A stretch of 31,127 nucleotides of DNA, taken from NCBI GenBank assembly GCA_900550445.1, contig URSF01000027.1, positions 1 to 31,127 on the forward strand. Reading direction: 5' to 3'. Of this stretch, positions 1 to 8,381 are shown in pieces. How positions within the stretch are numbered: the first letter of the stretch is position 1; every line of letters begins with the position of its first letter. Origin of the DNA: an uncultured Rhodospirillaceae bacterium. GTDB lineage: Bacteria > Pseudomonadota > Alphaproteobacteria > CAAGCB01 > CAG-977. The position numbers and the translations under genes were made by a program. A model generated the notes under the pieces. It saw only the letters and a program-made list of their open reading frames with translations, did no database searches and was not told the DNA's origin.

Positions 1-2
1 CG

Positions 3-638
3 CCTGCCGTATTATTTTCTTTTTCGGTTCAGGCGGCTCCCGCGGCGAACCAGACAGCGCCTGCACAGAAGGAAACAAAAACCGTTGCGCCGTATGCTTC
101 TGTCAAAGCCGTTTATTCGTGGGAAAAGGTTAAATTAAGTGATGAAGAAGGTTTGGGATCTTCTTCTTTTAAGGCGCCCGGGTTAAACATTGCCGTCGGT
201 GCTGATTTTCAGGGAATCCGTGCCGAAGACGGAATCCGCGCTGAAATTGAATACGCTTATCGGGCATTGAAATCGAAAACGTCTGTCGAAGAAGGTGTTG
301 CAGGTAAAGAAAAGTTCGGTATGCAGACGTATATGTTGAACGGTTATTACGATATTTCGACGGGAACGATTGTAAAACCGTATGTCGGCGCTGGTTTGGG
401 GTTGGCTGATATTAAAGTAAAATATCAGGACGCGGAAGATTTGGTTTCCATTTCCAAAACAAAATTTGCTTGGAATTTAAACGCCGGCGTAGGTTTTGAA
501 GTCGCTGAAAATATCACGGTTGATGTCGGCTATCGTTATTTGAAGGTTGAAGACGTTAAGAAAAATTTTGGCGACAGCAGCACAAAGATTAAAACAAGAG
601 CCAATGAATTTTCCGTTGGCGTCCGCTTTGATTTTTAA
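3..638 (+). CDS. Outer-membrane beta-barrel protein, OmpA/opacity-like (5' truncated)
   Basis: The frame is open from the left edge, so the start codon lies outside the window; the first internal TTG at 153 is not a convincing start. The first visible residues are hydrophobic (VLFSFSVQAAPA) and look like the end of a Sec signal peptide with an Ala-x-Ala style cleavage region, followed by a polar Ala/Gln/Thr-rich linker. The rest has alternating aromatic and polar beta strands (for example TYMLNGYYDI, VGYRYLKVE), a glycine-rich turn (YVGAGLGLADI) and a terminal RFDF. A C-terminal Phe is the usual sorting signal for outer-membrane barrels. Size and pattern fit the eight-stranded OmpA-like/Opa family (OMP_b-brl). 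It probably acts as a surface or structural protein; the ligand is unknown. A terminator hairpin follows immediately. Confidence 0.8.
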   Translation, partial: PAVLFSFSVQAAPAANQTAPAQKETKTVAPYASVKAVYSWEKVKLSDEEGLGSSSFKAPGLNIAVGADFQGIRAEDGIRAEIEYAYRALKSKTSVEEGVAGKEKFGMQTYMLNGYYDISTGTIVKPYVGAGLGLADIKVKYQDAEDLVSISKTKFAWNLNAGVGFEVAENITVDVGYRYLKVEDVKKNFGDSSTKIKTRANEFSVGVRFDF

Positions 639-659
639 TTGGATTGTATAAACGAAAAA

Positions 660-684
660 GGCTCTGGGAAACAGAGCCTTTTTT
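660..684 (+). terminator. Rho-independent terminator shared by convergent genes
   Basis: Stem GGCTCTG / CAGAGCC (660-666 with 672-678), loop GGAAA, then a T run to 684. A-rich sequence on the left side makes it usable on the minus strand too, so it likely ends both the beta-barrel gene and the opposing yggS gene. Confidence 0.85.
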
Positions 685-695
685 ATTGAGGGATT

Positions 696-1364
696 TTATT
701 TTGAATAATCTCTTACGCCGAACAAAGCCGTTCCGACCCGGATAAAAGTTGCACCCTGCTGTATGGCGACGGGATAATCATCGCTCATGCCCATTGATAA
801 TTCTGACAAACCGGCTTTGCCGGCCAGCTTTTTTAACAAAGCAAAGTGCGGTGACGGCTCATCATCAACCGGCGGAATACACATTAATCCGATTATATTC
901 AAACCCAAATTACGGCAGTGATTAACCAGCGAAATTGTTTCACGTGGAACACAACCGCTTTTTTGCGGTTCTTCACCGGTATTAACCTGTACGAAACAGG
1001 GAATATTTTTTTCCTGTTTTTTCATTTCTTCCGCCAGTTTTTCCGCTACTTCGGGGCGGTCAACGGATTCGATGACGTCAAACAGGCGGACGGCTTCTTT
1101 GACTTTGTTTGTCTGCAGCGGGCCGATCAGATGCAGCTTTAAATCAGGAAATTTTTCTTTTAAAGGCGGATACTTTCGCATGGCTTCCTGAACGCGGTTT
1201 TCACCAAATACACGCTGGCCGGCTTCGATTAAAGGTAGAATTTCTTCTGTTTCATGCATTTTTGAAACGGCAACAAGCGTGATCTGATCTTTGTCGCGTC
1301 CGCAGCCTGCCGCTGCTTTTTCCATAGCAGCACAGACTGTGTGAAAATTTTCCAAAATATCCAT
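696..1364 (-). CDS. yggS: YggS/PLPBP family pyridoxal phosphate homeostasis protein
   Basis: 222 residues, a normal length for the family. It is a single-domain alanine-racemase-type barrel that binds pyridoxal 5'-phosphate and helps maintain B6 vitamer and amino-acid balance, with no known catalytic turnover. Visible signatures: LVAVSK with the PLP lysine at residue 35, FGENRVQE, HLIGPLQTNK, the QVNTGEEPQKSG segment and the C-terminal LSMGMSDDYPVAIQQGAT block that holds the phosphate. The start is 8 nt downstream of the porin stop, so it is probably transcribed with the porin. This pairing looks incidental, as nothing links B6 homeostasis to porins. Cytoplasmic. Confidence 0.93.
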   Translation of the reverse strand: MDILENFHTVCAAMEKAAAGCGRDKDQITLVAVSKMHETEEILPLIEAGQRVFGENRVQEAMRKYPPLKEKFPDLKLHLIGPLQTNKVKEAVRLFDVIESVDRPEVAEKLAEEMKKQEKNIPCFVQVNTGEEPQKSGCVPRETISLVNHCRNLGLNIIGLMCIPPVDDEPSPHFALLKKLAGKAGLSELSMGMSDDYPVAIQQGATFIRVGTALFGVRDYSK

Positions 1365-1372
1365 GTTTATTC

Positions 1373-2563
1373 TCAGAAATTTAAGTTCATACCGATCGCT
1401 ACGGCAGGTCCTTTGTTGCTTAAACCGCGTTCGTCCGAAGCTGATTTGAAATCTAAATAAGCCAGATCGGCAAAGACGTCAACCCCTGCCAGAATTTTAT
1501 ATTGAGCGGACAGCTGATACATACTGAATATGTCTTTTTTCCCGTCAACCGTCAAACTGTCGGCCCGGGATTGGAAAACATTGGCGCTGGCCGCAAAGGG
1601 ACCGGCACTGAATTTTACGCCCGCGTCCCAGCTGCTTCCTTTGGCGACGTTAGCATAAGGATTCAGAAATTCCGCCGTTTCGCGGGACATGTTCGTATAA
1701 TGATAAGAACCGCCGACAGACCAGTTTCCAATACCGATATTTAGACCGGCGCCGTATTCATTGATATTTTTTTCTTTCGCCCACTCTCCGTTTGCACGCA
1801 GATTCGGTTTGTAGACGGTGTACGAAGTGCTGGCTTCAAGATCAAACGAACCGAAATCATGCTGGAACAAAGCCGCCGCGTCCGCTCCGTACTTGAATAA
1901 CTTAATTCCGCCGCTGGGGATTAACAGATTGTCGTCGTCTTTTCCTTTTTTCTTATTGCCGGGCATCAAGCTGATTCCTGCGGTAAATCCGGAAACGGTC
2001 GGCGTAATATAAGACAACTTGGTCGAAATGTCGTCTAAAAGGGCGTAAGTCGCTTTGTTATAGGAAAAATAGGCGGGAACGGTAATAACGCGCCTGAAAT
2101 CGGTTTCCTGTACCCCCAGCGTGCTGACGTTCGGGGAAGTGACGGACATTTGATTGGAAACGTTTTTAACGTTGCCGGCGATGATGCGCCCGATTTTGGA
2201 ATCAACCGTCATGTATGTTTCATCAATCGTATGATCGGACGTATCGCTGTCTGTTCCGGCTTCCAGCTGAATCATCGCGCCGATTTTAACGCCGTTTTGC
2301 AAAGTTGTGGAGCCTGAAAAATATATTTCGGCGTTGCCCATAAGGTCGAAATTGTTATATTCGCCGATCGGCGTCGCGGAAGCGGGACCGGTTTGTTTTA
2401 ACGTTGTCCGTTTCTGATTTGTATAAGTTCCGTACCAAGTCATATAACCGCCCAGCTGCAACTCCACCGGCTGATCAAAGGCTTCGACGGTCGCTGTTTG
2501 GGCAGCTGCCGCAAAAGGAAAAGCTGTCGACAGGAAAACAGCGGAAAGCCAGTATTTTTTCAT
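1373..2563 (-). CDS. Porin, outer-membrane trimeric type
   Basis: 396 residues with a clear signal peptide (MKKYWLSAVFLSTAFPFAAAAQ) and an alternating beta-strand pattern to a terminal GMNLNF, the C-terminal Phe expected of outer-membrane proteins. Early segments (VELQLGGYMTWYGTY, FDLMGNAEIYFSGSTTLQNGVKIGAMIQLE, AGNVKNVSNQMSV) resemble the general bacterial porin family found in alphaproteobacteria. The predicted role is passive diffusion of small solutes; specificity cannot be read. A strong ribosome site (AAGGAG) lies 8-9 nt before the ATG. The upstream gap holds a 12-bp direct repeat and a 13-bp inverted repeat that may be operator sites. Confidence 0.85.
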   Translation of the reverse strand: MKKYWLSAVFLSTAFPFAAAAQTATVEAFDQPVELQLGGYMTWYGTYTNQKRTTLKQTGPASATPIGEYNNFDLMGNAEIYFSGSTTLQNGVKIGAMIQLEAGTDSDTSDHTIDETYMTVDSKIGRIIAGNVKNVSNQMSVTSPNVSTLGVQETDFRRVITVPAYFSYNKATYALLDDISTKLSYITPTVSGFTAGISLMPGNKKKGKDDDNLLIPSGGIKLFKYGADAAALFQHDFGSFDLEASTSYTVYKPNLRANGEWAKEKNINEYGAGLNIGIGNWSVGGSYHYTNMSRETAEFLNPYANVAKGSSWDAGVKFSAGPFAASANVFQSRADSLTVDGKKDIFSMYQLSAQYKILAGVDVFADLAYLDFKSASDERGLSNKGPAVAIGMNLNF

Positions 2564-2593
2564 AATTAATTTTCTCCTTGAAATAAGTTGTCT

Positions 2594-2736
2594 TTAACGG
2601 TTGCAGTTCAGCATCGGGAACTTAAGGAACACTTAAAACAAAGTGTATCTTTTGTTTGTCATGCGCGTATTGAAATACGGAAAAGAAATTGTTTATTTTT
2701 CCGGATATGATCCGCTCCCTCTGATTAACGGTTGCA
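2594..2736. repeat. 12-bp direct repeat upstream of porin gene
   Basis: The 12-mer TTAACGGTTGCA occurs twice, at 2594-2605 and 2725-2736, 131 bp apart in the space between the divergent porin and DUF3576 genes. Exact repetition in a promoter-sized gap suggests binding sites for a regulator, but no known consensus is claimed. Confidence 0.5.
2702..2714. promoter_or_regulatory. Perfect 13-bp inverted repeat, possible operator
   Basis: CGGAT-ATG-ATCCG is a perfect dyad next to the second copy of the 12-bp direct repeat. It lies about 140 bp upstream of the porin start. The remainder of 2564-2895 is AT-rich and shows no further gene. Confidence 0.35.
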
Positions 2737-2832
2737 AAACGTAAAAAATCACAGAAATATACTCTAATAAATTTGTAAATAAAATATTAGCTGGCTATAA
2801 GGCAATATCCGGTTAAAAAACAATAATTATTT

Positions 2833-2860
2833 TTGTTATCGGGTACGGACAAATATGTTA
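2833..2860 (+). promoter_or_regulatory. Possible promoter for the lipoprotein-leuS operon
   Basis: TTGTTA (2833-2838) is followed after 17 nt by TGTTAT (2856-2861), each matching four of six consensus positions. If real, the TTG at 2833 is a -35 element and not a start codon. This supports the downstream ATG at 2896 as the lipoprotein start. Confidence 0.35.
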
Positions 2861-2895
2861 TGGTATTTTTGAAAATAAACGACAAACCGGGAAAA

Positions 2896-3426
2896 ATGTT
2901 AAAGATGCGGAGAAAATATATTATTTCGGCTTTCTGCTGTTTTTTAACGGCCTGCCAAACGGGACAAACGGAATACAGATATCCCGAAAAAGTTAACGGA
3001 CGCTATGAAATGCCTTCCGAAAAAACGGCCGGTGAAAAAAACGATACCGTTTTTGATAAAAAATATCTGACTTTTACGTTTGGCGGGAAAGAGGAAAAAG
3101 ACGCTTCCGAACCTTCCGTAAAAAAGCCGAAAAATCCGTCTCGTGAAGAAACTCGTCCCCTGTGGCCGGCCGTTTTGCCGGTGTTGTCCCGTTATCCGAT
3201 CGCTTTGGTTCAACAAAACGAACTGGTTATGACCGAATGGTTTTCCGATCCCGAAAATCCGCGGCGGCAGTTGAAAATCAACGCCGTCAAAATCGGCGCG
3301 GACGTGCGGATAACGGTCTTGTGTCGCCGGAAAGACAAGGACGGCGGCTGGATTAATCAAAAAAATGACGCAACGCTTGCAGATAAAATTAAAAATGATA
3401 TTGTGAAGCAGTCGTTTAACCACTAA
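2896..3426 (+). CDS. DUF3576-type lipoprotein
   Basis: From ATG 2896 the protein has 176 residues; a GGGA ribosome-site remnant sits just upstream. The frame is open further upstream to a TTG at 2833, but that extension would put 21 polar residues before a short lipoprotein signal. The signal peptide (MLKMRRKYIISAFCCFLTAC) ends in lipobox LTAC, so it should be lipidated and membrane anchored. A charged, Lys/Glu-rich linker follows. The C-terminal region (IALVQQNELVMTEWFSDPENPRRQLKI and a later GGW) matches what I know of DUF3576, whose members commonly sit directly upstream of leuS in alphaproteobacteria. The gap to leuS is 23 nt. Function is unknown; a link to outer-membrane assembly is suggested only by lptE downstream. 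Confidence 0.75.
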   Translation: MLKMRRKYIISAFCCFLTACQTGQTEYRYPEKVNGRYEMPSEKTAGEKNDTVFDKKYLTFTFGGKEEKDASEPSVKKPKNPSREETRPLWPAVLPVLSRYPIALVQQNELVMTEWFSDPENPRRQLKINAVKIGADVRITVLCRRKDKDGGWINQKNDATLADKIKNDIVKQSFNH

Positions 3427-3449
3427 CCTTTTGTGCTGAAAGTCCGATT

Positions 3450-6035
3450 ATGAGCGAAGAAAGATACAATTTCCGTACAACCGAAGAAAAATGGCAGAAA
3501 GCCTGGGAAAAAGCTGAAGTTTTCAAAGCGAAGGATACTTCTGACAAACCAAAGTACTATGCTTTGGAAATGTTTCCGTATCCGTCCGGGAAAATTCATA
3601 TGGGACATGTGCGCAATTATGCTCAGGGCGATGTGATTGCCCGTTTCAAATTGGCGCAGGGATATAACGTACTGCACCCGATGGGGTGGGATTCTTTCGG
3701 TCTGCCGGCGGAAAACGCGGCGATTAAACACGGCGTCCACCCTGCAAAATGGACGCGTGAAAATATCGCCAATATGCGCGAAGAAATGAAAAAAATGGGG
3801 CTTTCCATTGACTGGAGCCGCGAAGTTTCAACGTGTGAGGTCGAATATTACAAACACGAACAGAAAATGTTTCTGGACTTTTTGAAAAAAGGACTGGCCT
3901 ACCGCAAGGATTCATGGGTGAACTGGGATCCTGTCGATCAAACGGTTCTGGCCAACGAACAGGTCGTTGACGGCAAAGGGTGGCGTACGGGGGCTCCTGT
4001 CGAACGGCGCAAATTGTCACAGTGGTTTTTGAAAATTACGGATTATGCCGACGAATTGTTGGAAAACCTGAAAACAATGGACGGCTGGCCGGAAAAAGTC
4101 CGTCTGATGCAGGAAAACTGGATCGGTAAATCTTACGGCGCTTATATGTATTTCCCCGTTATCGGAACGGATAAAACGCTGGAAGTCTTTACCACGCGCG
4201 CGGATACTTTGTTCGGAGCGTCTTTCTGCGCGATTTCCGCCGGTCACCCGATTGCGCAGGAACTGGCAAAAAACAACCCGGAACTGGCAAAGTTTATCAA
4301 AGAATGTGAAGCTCTGGGCACATCGGTTGCCACAATCGAAGCGGCTGAAAAGAAAGGGTTCGATACGGGGTTGAAGGTTATGCACCCGTTTGCCGAAGAA
4401 TTTAAAAAGCTGGGCGGCAATCCGGAATTGCCGCTGTATGTGGCGAATTTCGTGTTAATGGAATACGGCACCGGCGCTGTTTTCGCTTGTCCCGCCCATG
4501 ACCAGCGCGACTTGGATTTTGCCCGTAAATACGGTCTGCCCGTCCGTGTCGTCGTCGCGCATAAAGATGAAGGCGTTCCTGTCGTTGAAGATAAAGCCTT
4601 TGACGATATTGCCGACGGCGTGGCGGTTAATTCCGCCTTTCTGGACGGTATGGCGACCAAAGACGCGATTCCCGCAATGATCAAACGACTGGAAGAAATC
4701 GGCAAAGGCAAGGCGACGGTGCAGTACCGCCTGCGCGACTGGGGCGTTTCGCGCCAGCGTTACTGGGGCTGTCCGATTCCCGTCATTCACTGCGAACATT
4801 GCGGCGTTGTTCCCGTTCCCGAACAGGATCTGCCCGTGACTCTGCCCGAAGACGTCACGTTTGAAGCTTCCGGCGGCAATCCGCTGGAACGTCACCCGAC
4901 ATGGAAACATGTCACGTGCCCTGTTTGCGGAAAACCTGCTTTGCGGGAAACGGACACGTTTGATACGTTCTTTGAATCTTCGTGGTATTTTGCGCGTTAC
5001 GCTTCGCCGCATGAAACGAACTGCGGCTTTAAGAAAGATGCGGCGAACCATTGGCTGCCGGTTGATCAGTATATCGGCGGCATTGAACACGCCGTTCTGC
5101 ATCTGCTGTATGCCCGGTTCTTTACCAAAGCTTTGCGCGACTGCGGCTATCTGGATATTGACGAACCGTTTAAAGGATTATTTACGCAAGGTATGGTCTG
5201 CCATGAAACTTACAAGGACGTGAATGGCAACTGGCTGTTTCCGACGGAAGTTGAAAAGAAATCCGACGGCACGGCGGTAAAAATCAAAGACGGTACGCCC
5301 GTTACGGTCGGCCGTTCTGAAAAAATGAGCAAGTCAAAATATAATCTGGTTGACCCGGAAACGATTTTAACGACGTACGGGGCCGACGCCGCGCGGGTCT
5401 TTATGCTGTCGGATACGCCGCCGGAACGCGATCTGGAATGGACGGAAGCCGGTATTGACGGCGCCTGGCGTTATATTAACCGTTTATGGCGTATGGCTTT
5501 GGCCTGCCCCGAAAAAACGGCAAAACCCGAAACTCTGTCCGCCGCGGCCGACAAATTAGTCCGTATGGCGCATAAAACAATCGCCGCGGTGACCGAAGAT
5601 TTGGATAAATTGCGCTTTAACGTTGCCGTCGCACGTTTACGCGAGTTAACCAATGCGGTCGGTGATTTAAAACCGGCAGATGACGGTGATAAGTATGCGT
5701 ATCGTTTCGCTTTTGAATCGCTGGTTCGGTTAATGGCGCCGATTGCGCCGCATATTGCCGAAGAAATGTGGCATTTTATCGGTAATGAAACACTGCTGGC
5801 CACGGAAAAATGGCCTGTCGCCGATGCCGCGCTGGCCGCGGACGATAAAATTACCATGGCTGTTCAGGTCATGGGAAAAATGCGCGGCACGATTGAAGTC
5901 GCCAAAGACAGCGATGACGAAGCCGTTAAAGAAATTGCGCTGGCTCTGCCGACGGTTAAAGCTCAGCTGGAAGGCAAAACAGTTCGTAAAATTATTGTTG
6001 TGAAGAATAAGATCGTCAATGTCGTTGCTGCGTAA
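3450..6035 (+). CDS. leuS: Leucyl-tRNA synthetase
   Basis: 861 residues, a standard bacterial length. It charges tRNA-Leu with leucine in the cytoplasm. The class I HIGH motif is HMGH at residues 50-53 after PYPSGK. KMSKS is at residues 625-629. The CP1 editing domain includes the Thr-rich TTRADTLFGA segment (about residue 248) and MEYGTGAVFACPAHDQRD, containing the conserved editing Asp region. A zinc-binding knuckle uses Cys448/Cys451 and Cys490/Cys493 (CEHC and CPVC). The C-terminal anticodon-binding and tRNA-contact domains are complete (ending KIIVVKNKIVNVVAA). It overlaps lptE by 17 nt, implying translational coupling. No anomalies. Confidence 0.98.
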   Translation: MSEERYNFRTTEEKWQKAWEKAEVFKAKDTSDKPKYYALEMFPYPSGKIHMGHVRNYAQGDVIARFKLAQGYNVLHPMGWDSFGLPAENAAIKHGVHPAKWTRENIANMREEMKKMGLSIDWSREVSTCEVEYYKHEQKMFLDFLKKGLAYRKDSWVNWDPVDQTVLANEQVVDGKGWRTGAPVERRKLSQWFLKITDYADELLENLKTMDGWPEKVRLMQENWIGKSYGAYMYFPVIGTDKTLEVFTTRADTLFGASFCAISAGHPIAQELAKNNPELAKFIKECEALGTSVATIEAAEKKGFDTGLKVMHPFAEEFKKLGGNPELPLYVANFVLMEYGTGAVFACPAHDQRDLDFARKYGLPVRVVVAHKDEGVPVVEDKAFDDIADGVAVNSAFLDGMATKDAIPAMIKRLEEIGKGKATVQYRLRDWGVSRQRYWGCPIPVIHCEHCGVVPVPEQDLPVTLPEDVTFEASGGNPLERHPTWKHVTCPVCGKPALRETDTFDTFFESSWYFARYASPHETNCGFKKDAANHWLPVDQYIGGIEHAVLHLLYARFFTKALRDCGYLDIDEPFKGLFTQGMVCHETYKDVNGNWLFPTEVEKKSDGTAVKIKDGTPVTVGRSEKMSKSKYNLVDPETILTTYGADAARVFMLSDTPPERDLEWTEAGIDGAWRYINRLWRMALACPEKTAKPETLSAAADKLVRMAHKTIAAVTEDLDKLRFNVAVARLRELTNAVGDLKPADDGDKYAYRFAFESLVRLMAPIAPHIAEEMWHFIGNETLLATEKWPVADAALAADDKITMAVQVMGKMRGTIEVAKDSDDEAVKEIALALPTVKAQLEGKTVRKIIVVKNKIVNVVAA

Positions 6036-6561
6036 AAGTGTTGTTTCGTTTGTTTTTGTTATGCTGACAGCCTGCGGTTTTCGTCCGCTGTATGTCGGGC
6101 AGGGAACGGACGATTCGATTTCCGGCAAGCAACTGACGCAAGAACTGGCTGCTGTTTTTATTGATGAAATTCCCGACAGAACGGGACAGATTCTGCATCG
6201 TTCTCTGGTAAACAGACTGACGCCGCACGGGGAATCGCAAGATCCCCGTTACCGGCTGGCAGTGCGTTTATCGGAAGCCGCCATTTCCCAGCAAGGGGTC
6301 AGGCAGGATAATCTGGCGACGCGTTATGTGATGACCTTTACGGCTTATTACACGCTTTATTCTTATCCGGAAAACCGTCCTTTGCTCCGCGACAGCACCG
6401 TCGGGCGCAGCAGTTATGACGTTCAGTTGTCACCCTATGCGACAGATGTTGCCGAACAAACGGCCAAAGAACGCATTATGCAAATTTTGGGGGACGATAT
6501 AGCTTTGCGTCTGGCGGCGTTTTTAAAAAGTTATGATGTTTCCGAAAAGTCAGAACAATGA
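6019..6561 (+). CDS. lptE: LPS-assembly lipoprotein LptE
   Basis: 180 residues. LptE plugs the LptD barrel and helps insert lipopolysaccharide in the outer leaflet. The N-terminus (MSLLRKSVVSFVFVMLTACGFRPLY) is a lipoprotein signal with lipobox LTAC and the typical CGFRPLY start of mature LptE. The body shows the alpha/beta pattern with alternating strands (RYRLAVRLSEAAIS, RYVMTFTAYYTLY), as in this family. It starts inside the end of leuS and overlaps holA by 4 nt (ATGA), the conserved leuS-lptE-holA arrangement. Assignment rests on context plus signal and N-terminal motif, because LptE diverges strongly in sequence. Confidence 0.88.
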   Translation: MSLLRKSVVSFVFVMLTACGFRPLYVGQGTDDSISGKQLTQELAAVFIDEIPDRTGQILHRSLVNRLTPHGESQDPRYRLAVRLSEAAISQQGVRQDNLATRYVMTFTAYYTLYSYPENRPLLRDSTVGRSSYDVQLSPYATDVAEQTAKERIMQILGDDIALRLAAFLKSYDVSEKSEQ

Positions 6562-7571
6562 CAAAATTAACGCAGTCTGCCCTTGAAAACCTGTTTAAAA
6601 CAGGAGCGCCGGAACTTAAAGCCGTTTTGTTTTACGGCCAGGACGAAGGACTGGTTGAAGAATGTCGCGCGCGTATGAGCCAGGCCATCGTGGCGGATAA
6701 AGATCCTTTTCGCCTGGTTGAACTGACGCAGGCGCAGATCAAAGATGATCCGGCGCTTTTATCGGCGGAATCGAACGCCCTTTCTTTAATGGGCGGCCGC
6801 CGCGCGATTATTGTCCGCGGGGCGGATAATCATTTTACGGCGGTTTTAAAAGATTTTTTGCCTTCATACAAAGGGGATTCCCTGCTGATTATAACGGCCG
6901 GCGGATTAAAAACAAAGGATTCGCTGCCTTTACTGTTCGCAGAATCGCCGGATCTGGCGGTTTTCCCCTGTTATGCGGACGAAGGCGAAGCTTTAAAACG
7001 CTTTGTTTTTCAAACTCTGTCGGATCAGGGGTTTCAAACAACGCCGGACGTTATCACCTTTATCGCCGATAATCTGGGGGCGGACCGGCTGCAATCGCGT
7101 TCCGAACTGGCAAAACTGTTTGCTTATATGGGAACACAAAAAACGATTACAATGGACGACGCGGCGGCCTGTATCGGTGATGCATCGGCTTTGTCGATCG
7201 ACCAGATGCTGTATGCTCTGTCCGCCGGCCGGCAAAAAGAATTGCATGAAACATTGGATCGTTTATTTGCTGAAGGCCAAAGCCCGATCGGTTTGCTGCG
7301 TTCGGCTGCCGGACATTTTAAAAAGTTTCACTTTACACTTGCTAAAATTTCTGACGGATCAAGCGTAGAAGCCGCAATTATCCCTTTGCGCCTTCATTTC
7401 AAACGCGTTGGTGAATTTAAGCGCCAGTTAAGACAATGGAACCTGATAAAAGTCGGACGGGCATTGGATTTGCTGACGCGGGCTGAAACGGAATGCAAAA
7501 AAACGGGACGACCGCAACAGCTGATGGTCGCCCGCGTGTTTATGCAAATCGCCGCGCAAGCAAGGAAGTAA
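6558..7571 (+). CDS. holA: DNA polymerase III delta subunit
   Basis: 337 residues, the usual length. The delta subunit opens the beta sliding clamp as part of the clamp-loader complex. The N-terminal FYGQDEGLVEECRARM and later DPFRLVELTQAQI, then LLIITAGGLKTKDSLPLLF, fit the degenerate AAA+ core of HolA. The C-terminal collar helices include SPIGLLRSAAGHFKKFHF. No functional Walker A is expected in delta, and none is seen. The gene is coupled to lptE through an ATGA overlap and is the last gene before a terminator at 7598. Confidence 0.93.
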   Translation: MTKLTQSALENLFKTGAPELKAVLFYGQDEGLVEECRARMSQAIVADKDPFRLVELTQAQIKDDPALLSAESNALSLMGGRRAIIVRGADNHFTAVLKDFLPSYKGDSLLIITAGGLKTKDSLPLLFAESPDLAVFPCYADEGEALKRFVFQTLSDQGFQTTPDVITFIADNLGADRLQSRSELAKLFAYMGTQKTITMDDAAACIGDASALSIDQMLYALSAGRQKELHETLDRLFAEGQSPIGLLRSAAGHFKKFHFTLAKISDGSSVEAAIIPLRLHFKRVGEFKRQLRQWNLIKVGRALDLLTRAETECKKTGRPQQLMVARVFMQIAAQARK

Positions 7572-7597
7572 CCGTCCCGAACAGGCATGATGAAAAA

Positions 7598-7625
7598 GGC
7601 GGAGGATAATTTCTCCGCCTTTTCG
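7598..7625 (+). terminator. Terminator after holA
   Basis: Stem GGCGGAG (7598-7604) / CTCCGCC (7613-7619), 8-nt loop, followed by TTTT and preceded by AAAAA. It works on both strands, so it also ends the opposing autotransporter transcript at 7629. Confidence 0.8.
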
Positions 7626-7628
7626 TTA

Positions 7629-8381
7629 TTAAAAGTTGACTTTCAAATTGACCATACCGGTGTGATCTTTGTAATGATCCTTGAATTTGCCTTCGTAGCT
7701 GACGGAAAGTTCGGAGGAATTGCCGAACGTGACCGTCAATCCCGCGCCGGTTTCGACGCCGAACCGTTTCATCGGATCGCCGGACACGACATAGCTGGAA
7801 TGATCGGGCAGGACGACCGTGCGGTTTTCGTCGTCGCGGGCGAAATCATACGTCGCCGCCACCTTTAATTCGGGCGTGAAGTTGATTTTCGGATTCGCGG
7901 TCAAGTGATATCCTTTTGCCGCTTTGATCCCCGCGACGCCCGTCCACGTGTTCTGCGTTTTGTCGCGCAACGTCGCGCCCGCCGCGTCGGTGTATTCTTT
8001 CAACCGGACGTTGGTGAAACGGACGGCGGCTTCGGGGGTCAGCAATCCTAAATCGTATCCGGCGGCGATTTGCGCGGCGATCGTGTCGGCGTTATAGTCG
8101 CTGGTCAAACCGACCGTGCGCGTTTTTTCGTCGTATTTGGAACGACCGTAGCTGACAACACCGTTGACATAGGCTTTGTGCGGTTTGTATTCGCCGTACA
8201 CAAATCCCGTGTGCGTATCGACGTCGGTTTGCGCGCGGTCGGTCGAAATGTCGCCGGACGTGTAGGCGTAACCGATACCGGCTTTGAAGCTGTCGGTGAA
8301 GTTGACTTCGGCGCCCGCCGCGAATCCGTTTGAATGCGCGTTGAAGCCGTCCTCTTTATCCAGTTTGGCGTAGTTCATCAT
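7629..8381 (-). CDS. Autotransporter beta-domain, separated by frameshift from its passenger
   Basis: Read from ATG 8381 this is 250 residues covering a 12-strand autotransporter barrel: alternating strands (ASYDF-like segments, FVYGEYKPHKAYVNGVVSYGRS, LSVSYEGKFKDHYKDH) and a terminal LKVNF. The frame stays open upstream of the ATG and reads AAGRSSVWAQGMMNYAKL. VWAQG is the usual entry to the barrel, so the real domain begins upstream of this ATG. The ATG overlaps the passenger stop in an ATGA, but a separately made barrel would have no signal peptide and could not reach the outer membrane. Best read as the 3' half of one gene, joined to the passenger by a single -1 frame change near 8425-8445. 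Confidence 0.85.
   Translation of the reverse strand: MMNYAKLDKEDGFNAHSNGFAAGAEVNFTDSFKAGIGYAYTSGDISTDRAQTDVDTHTGFVYGEYKPHKAYVNGVVSYGRSKYDEKTRTVGLTSDYNADTIAAQIAAGYDLGLLTPEAAVRFTNVRLKEYTDAAGATLRDKTQNTWTGVAGIKAAKGYHLTANPKINFTPELKVAATYDFARDDENRTVVLPDHSSYVVSGDPMKRFGVETGAGLTVTFGNSSELSVSYEGKFKDHYKDHTGMVNLKVNF

Noticed and set aside
4455..5102. Minus-strand open frame of 215 codons in leuS.
   Set aside because: Shadow of a highly conserved coding region; no start signals and no family resemblance.
8378..8381. ATGA overlap between the two autotransporter frames as evidence of two coupled genes.
   Set aside because: A barrel made without a signal peptide cannot be exported, and the VWAQG region upstream of the ATG is already in the barrel frame.
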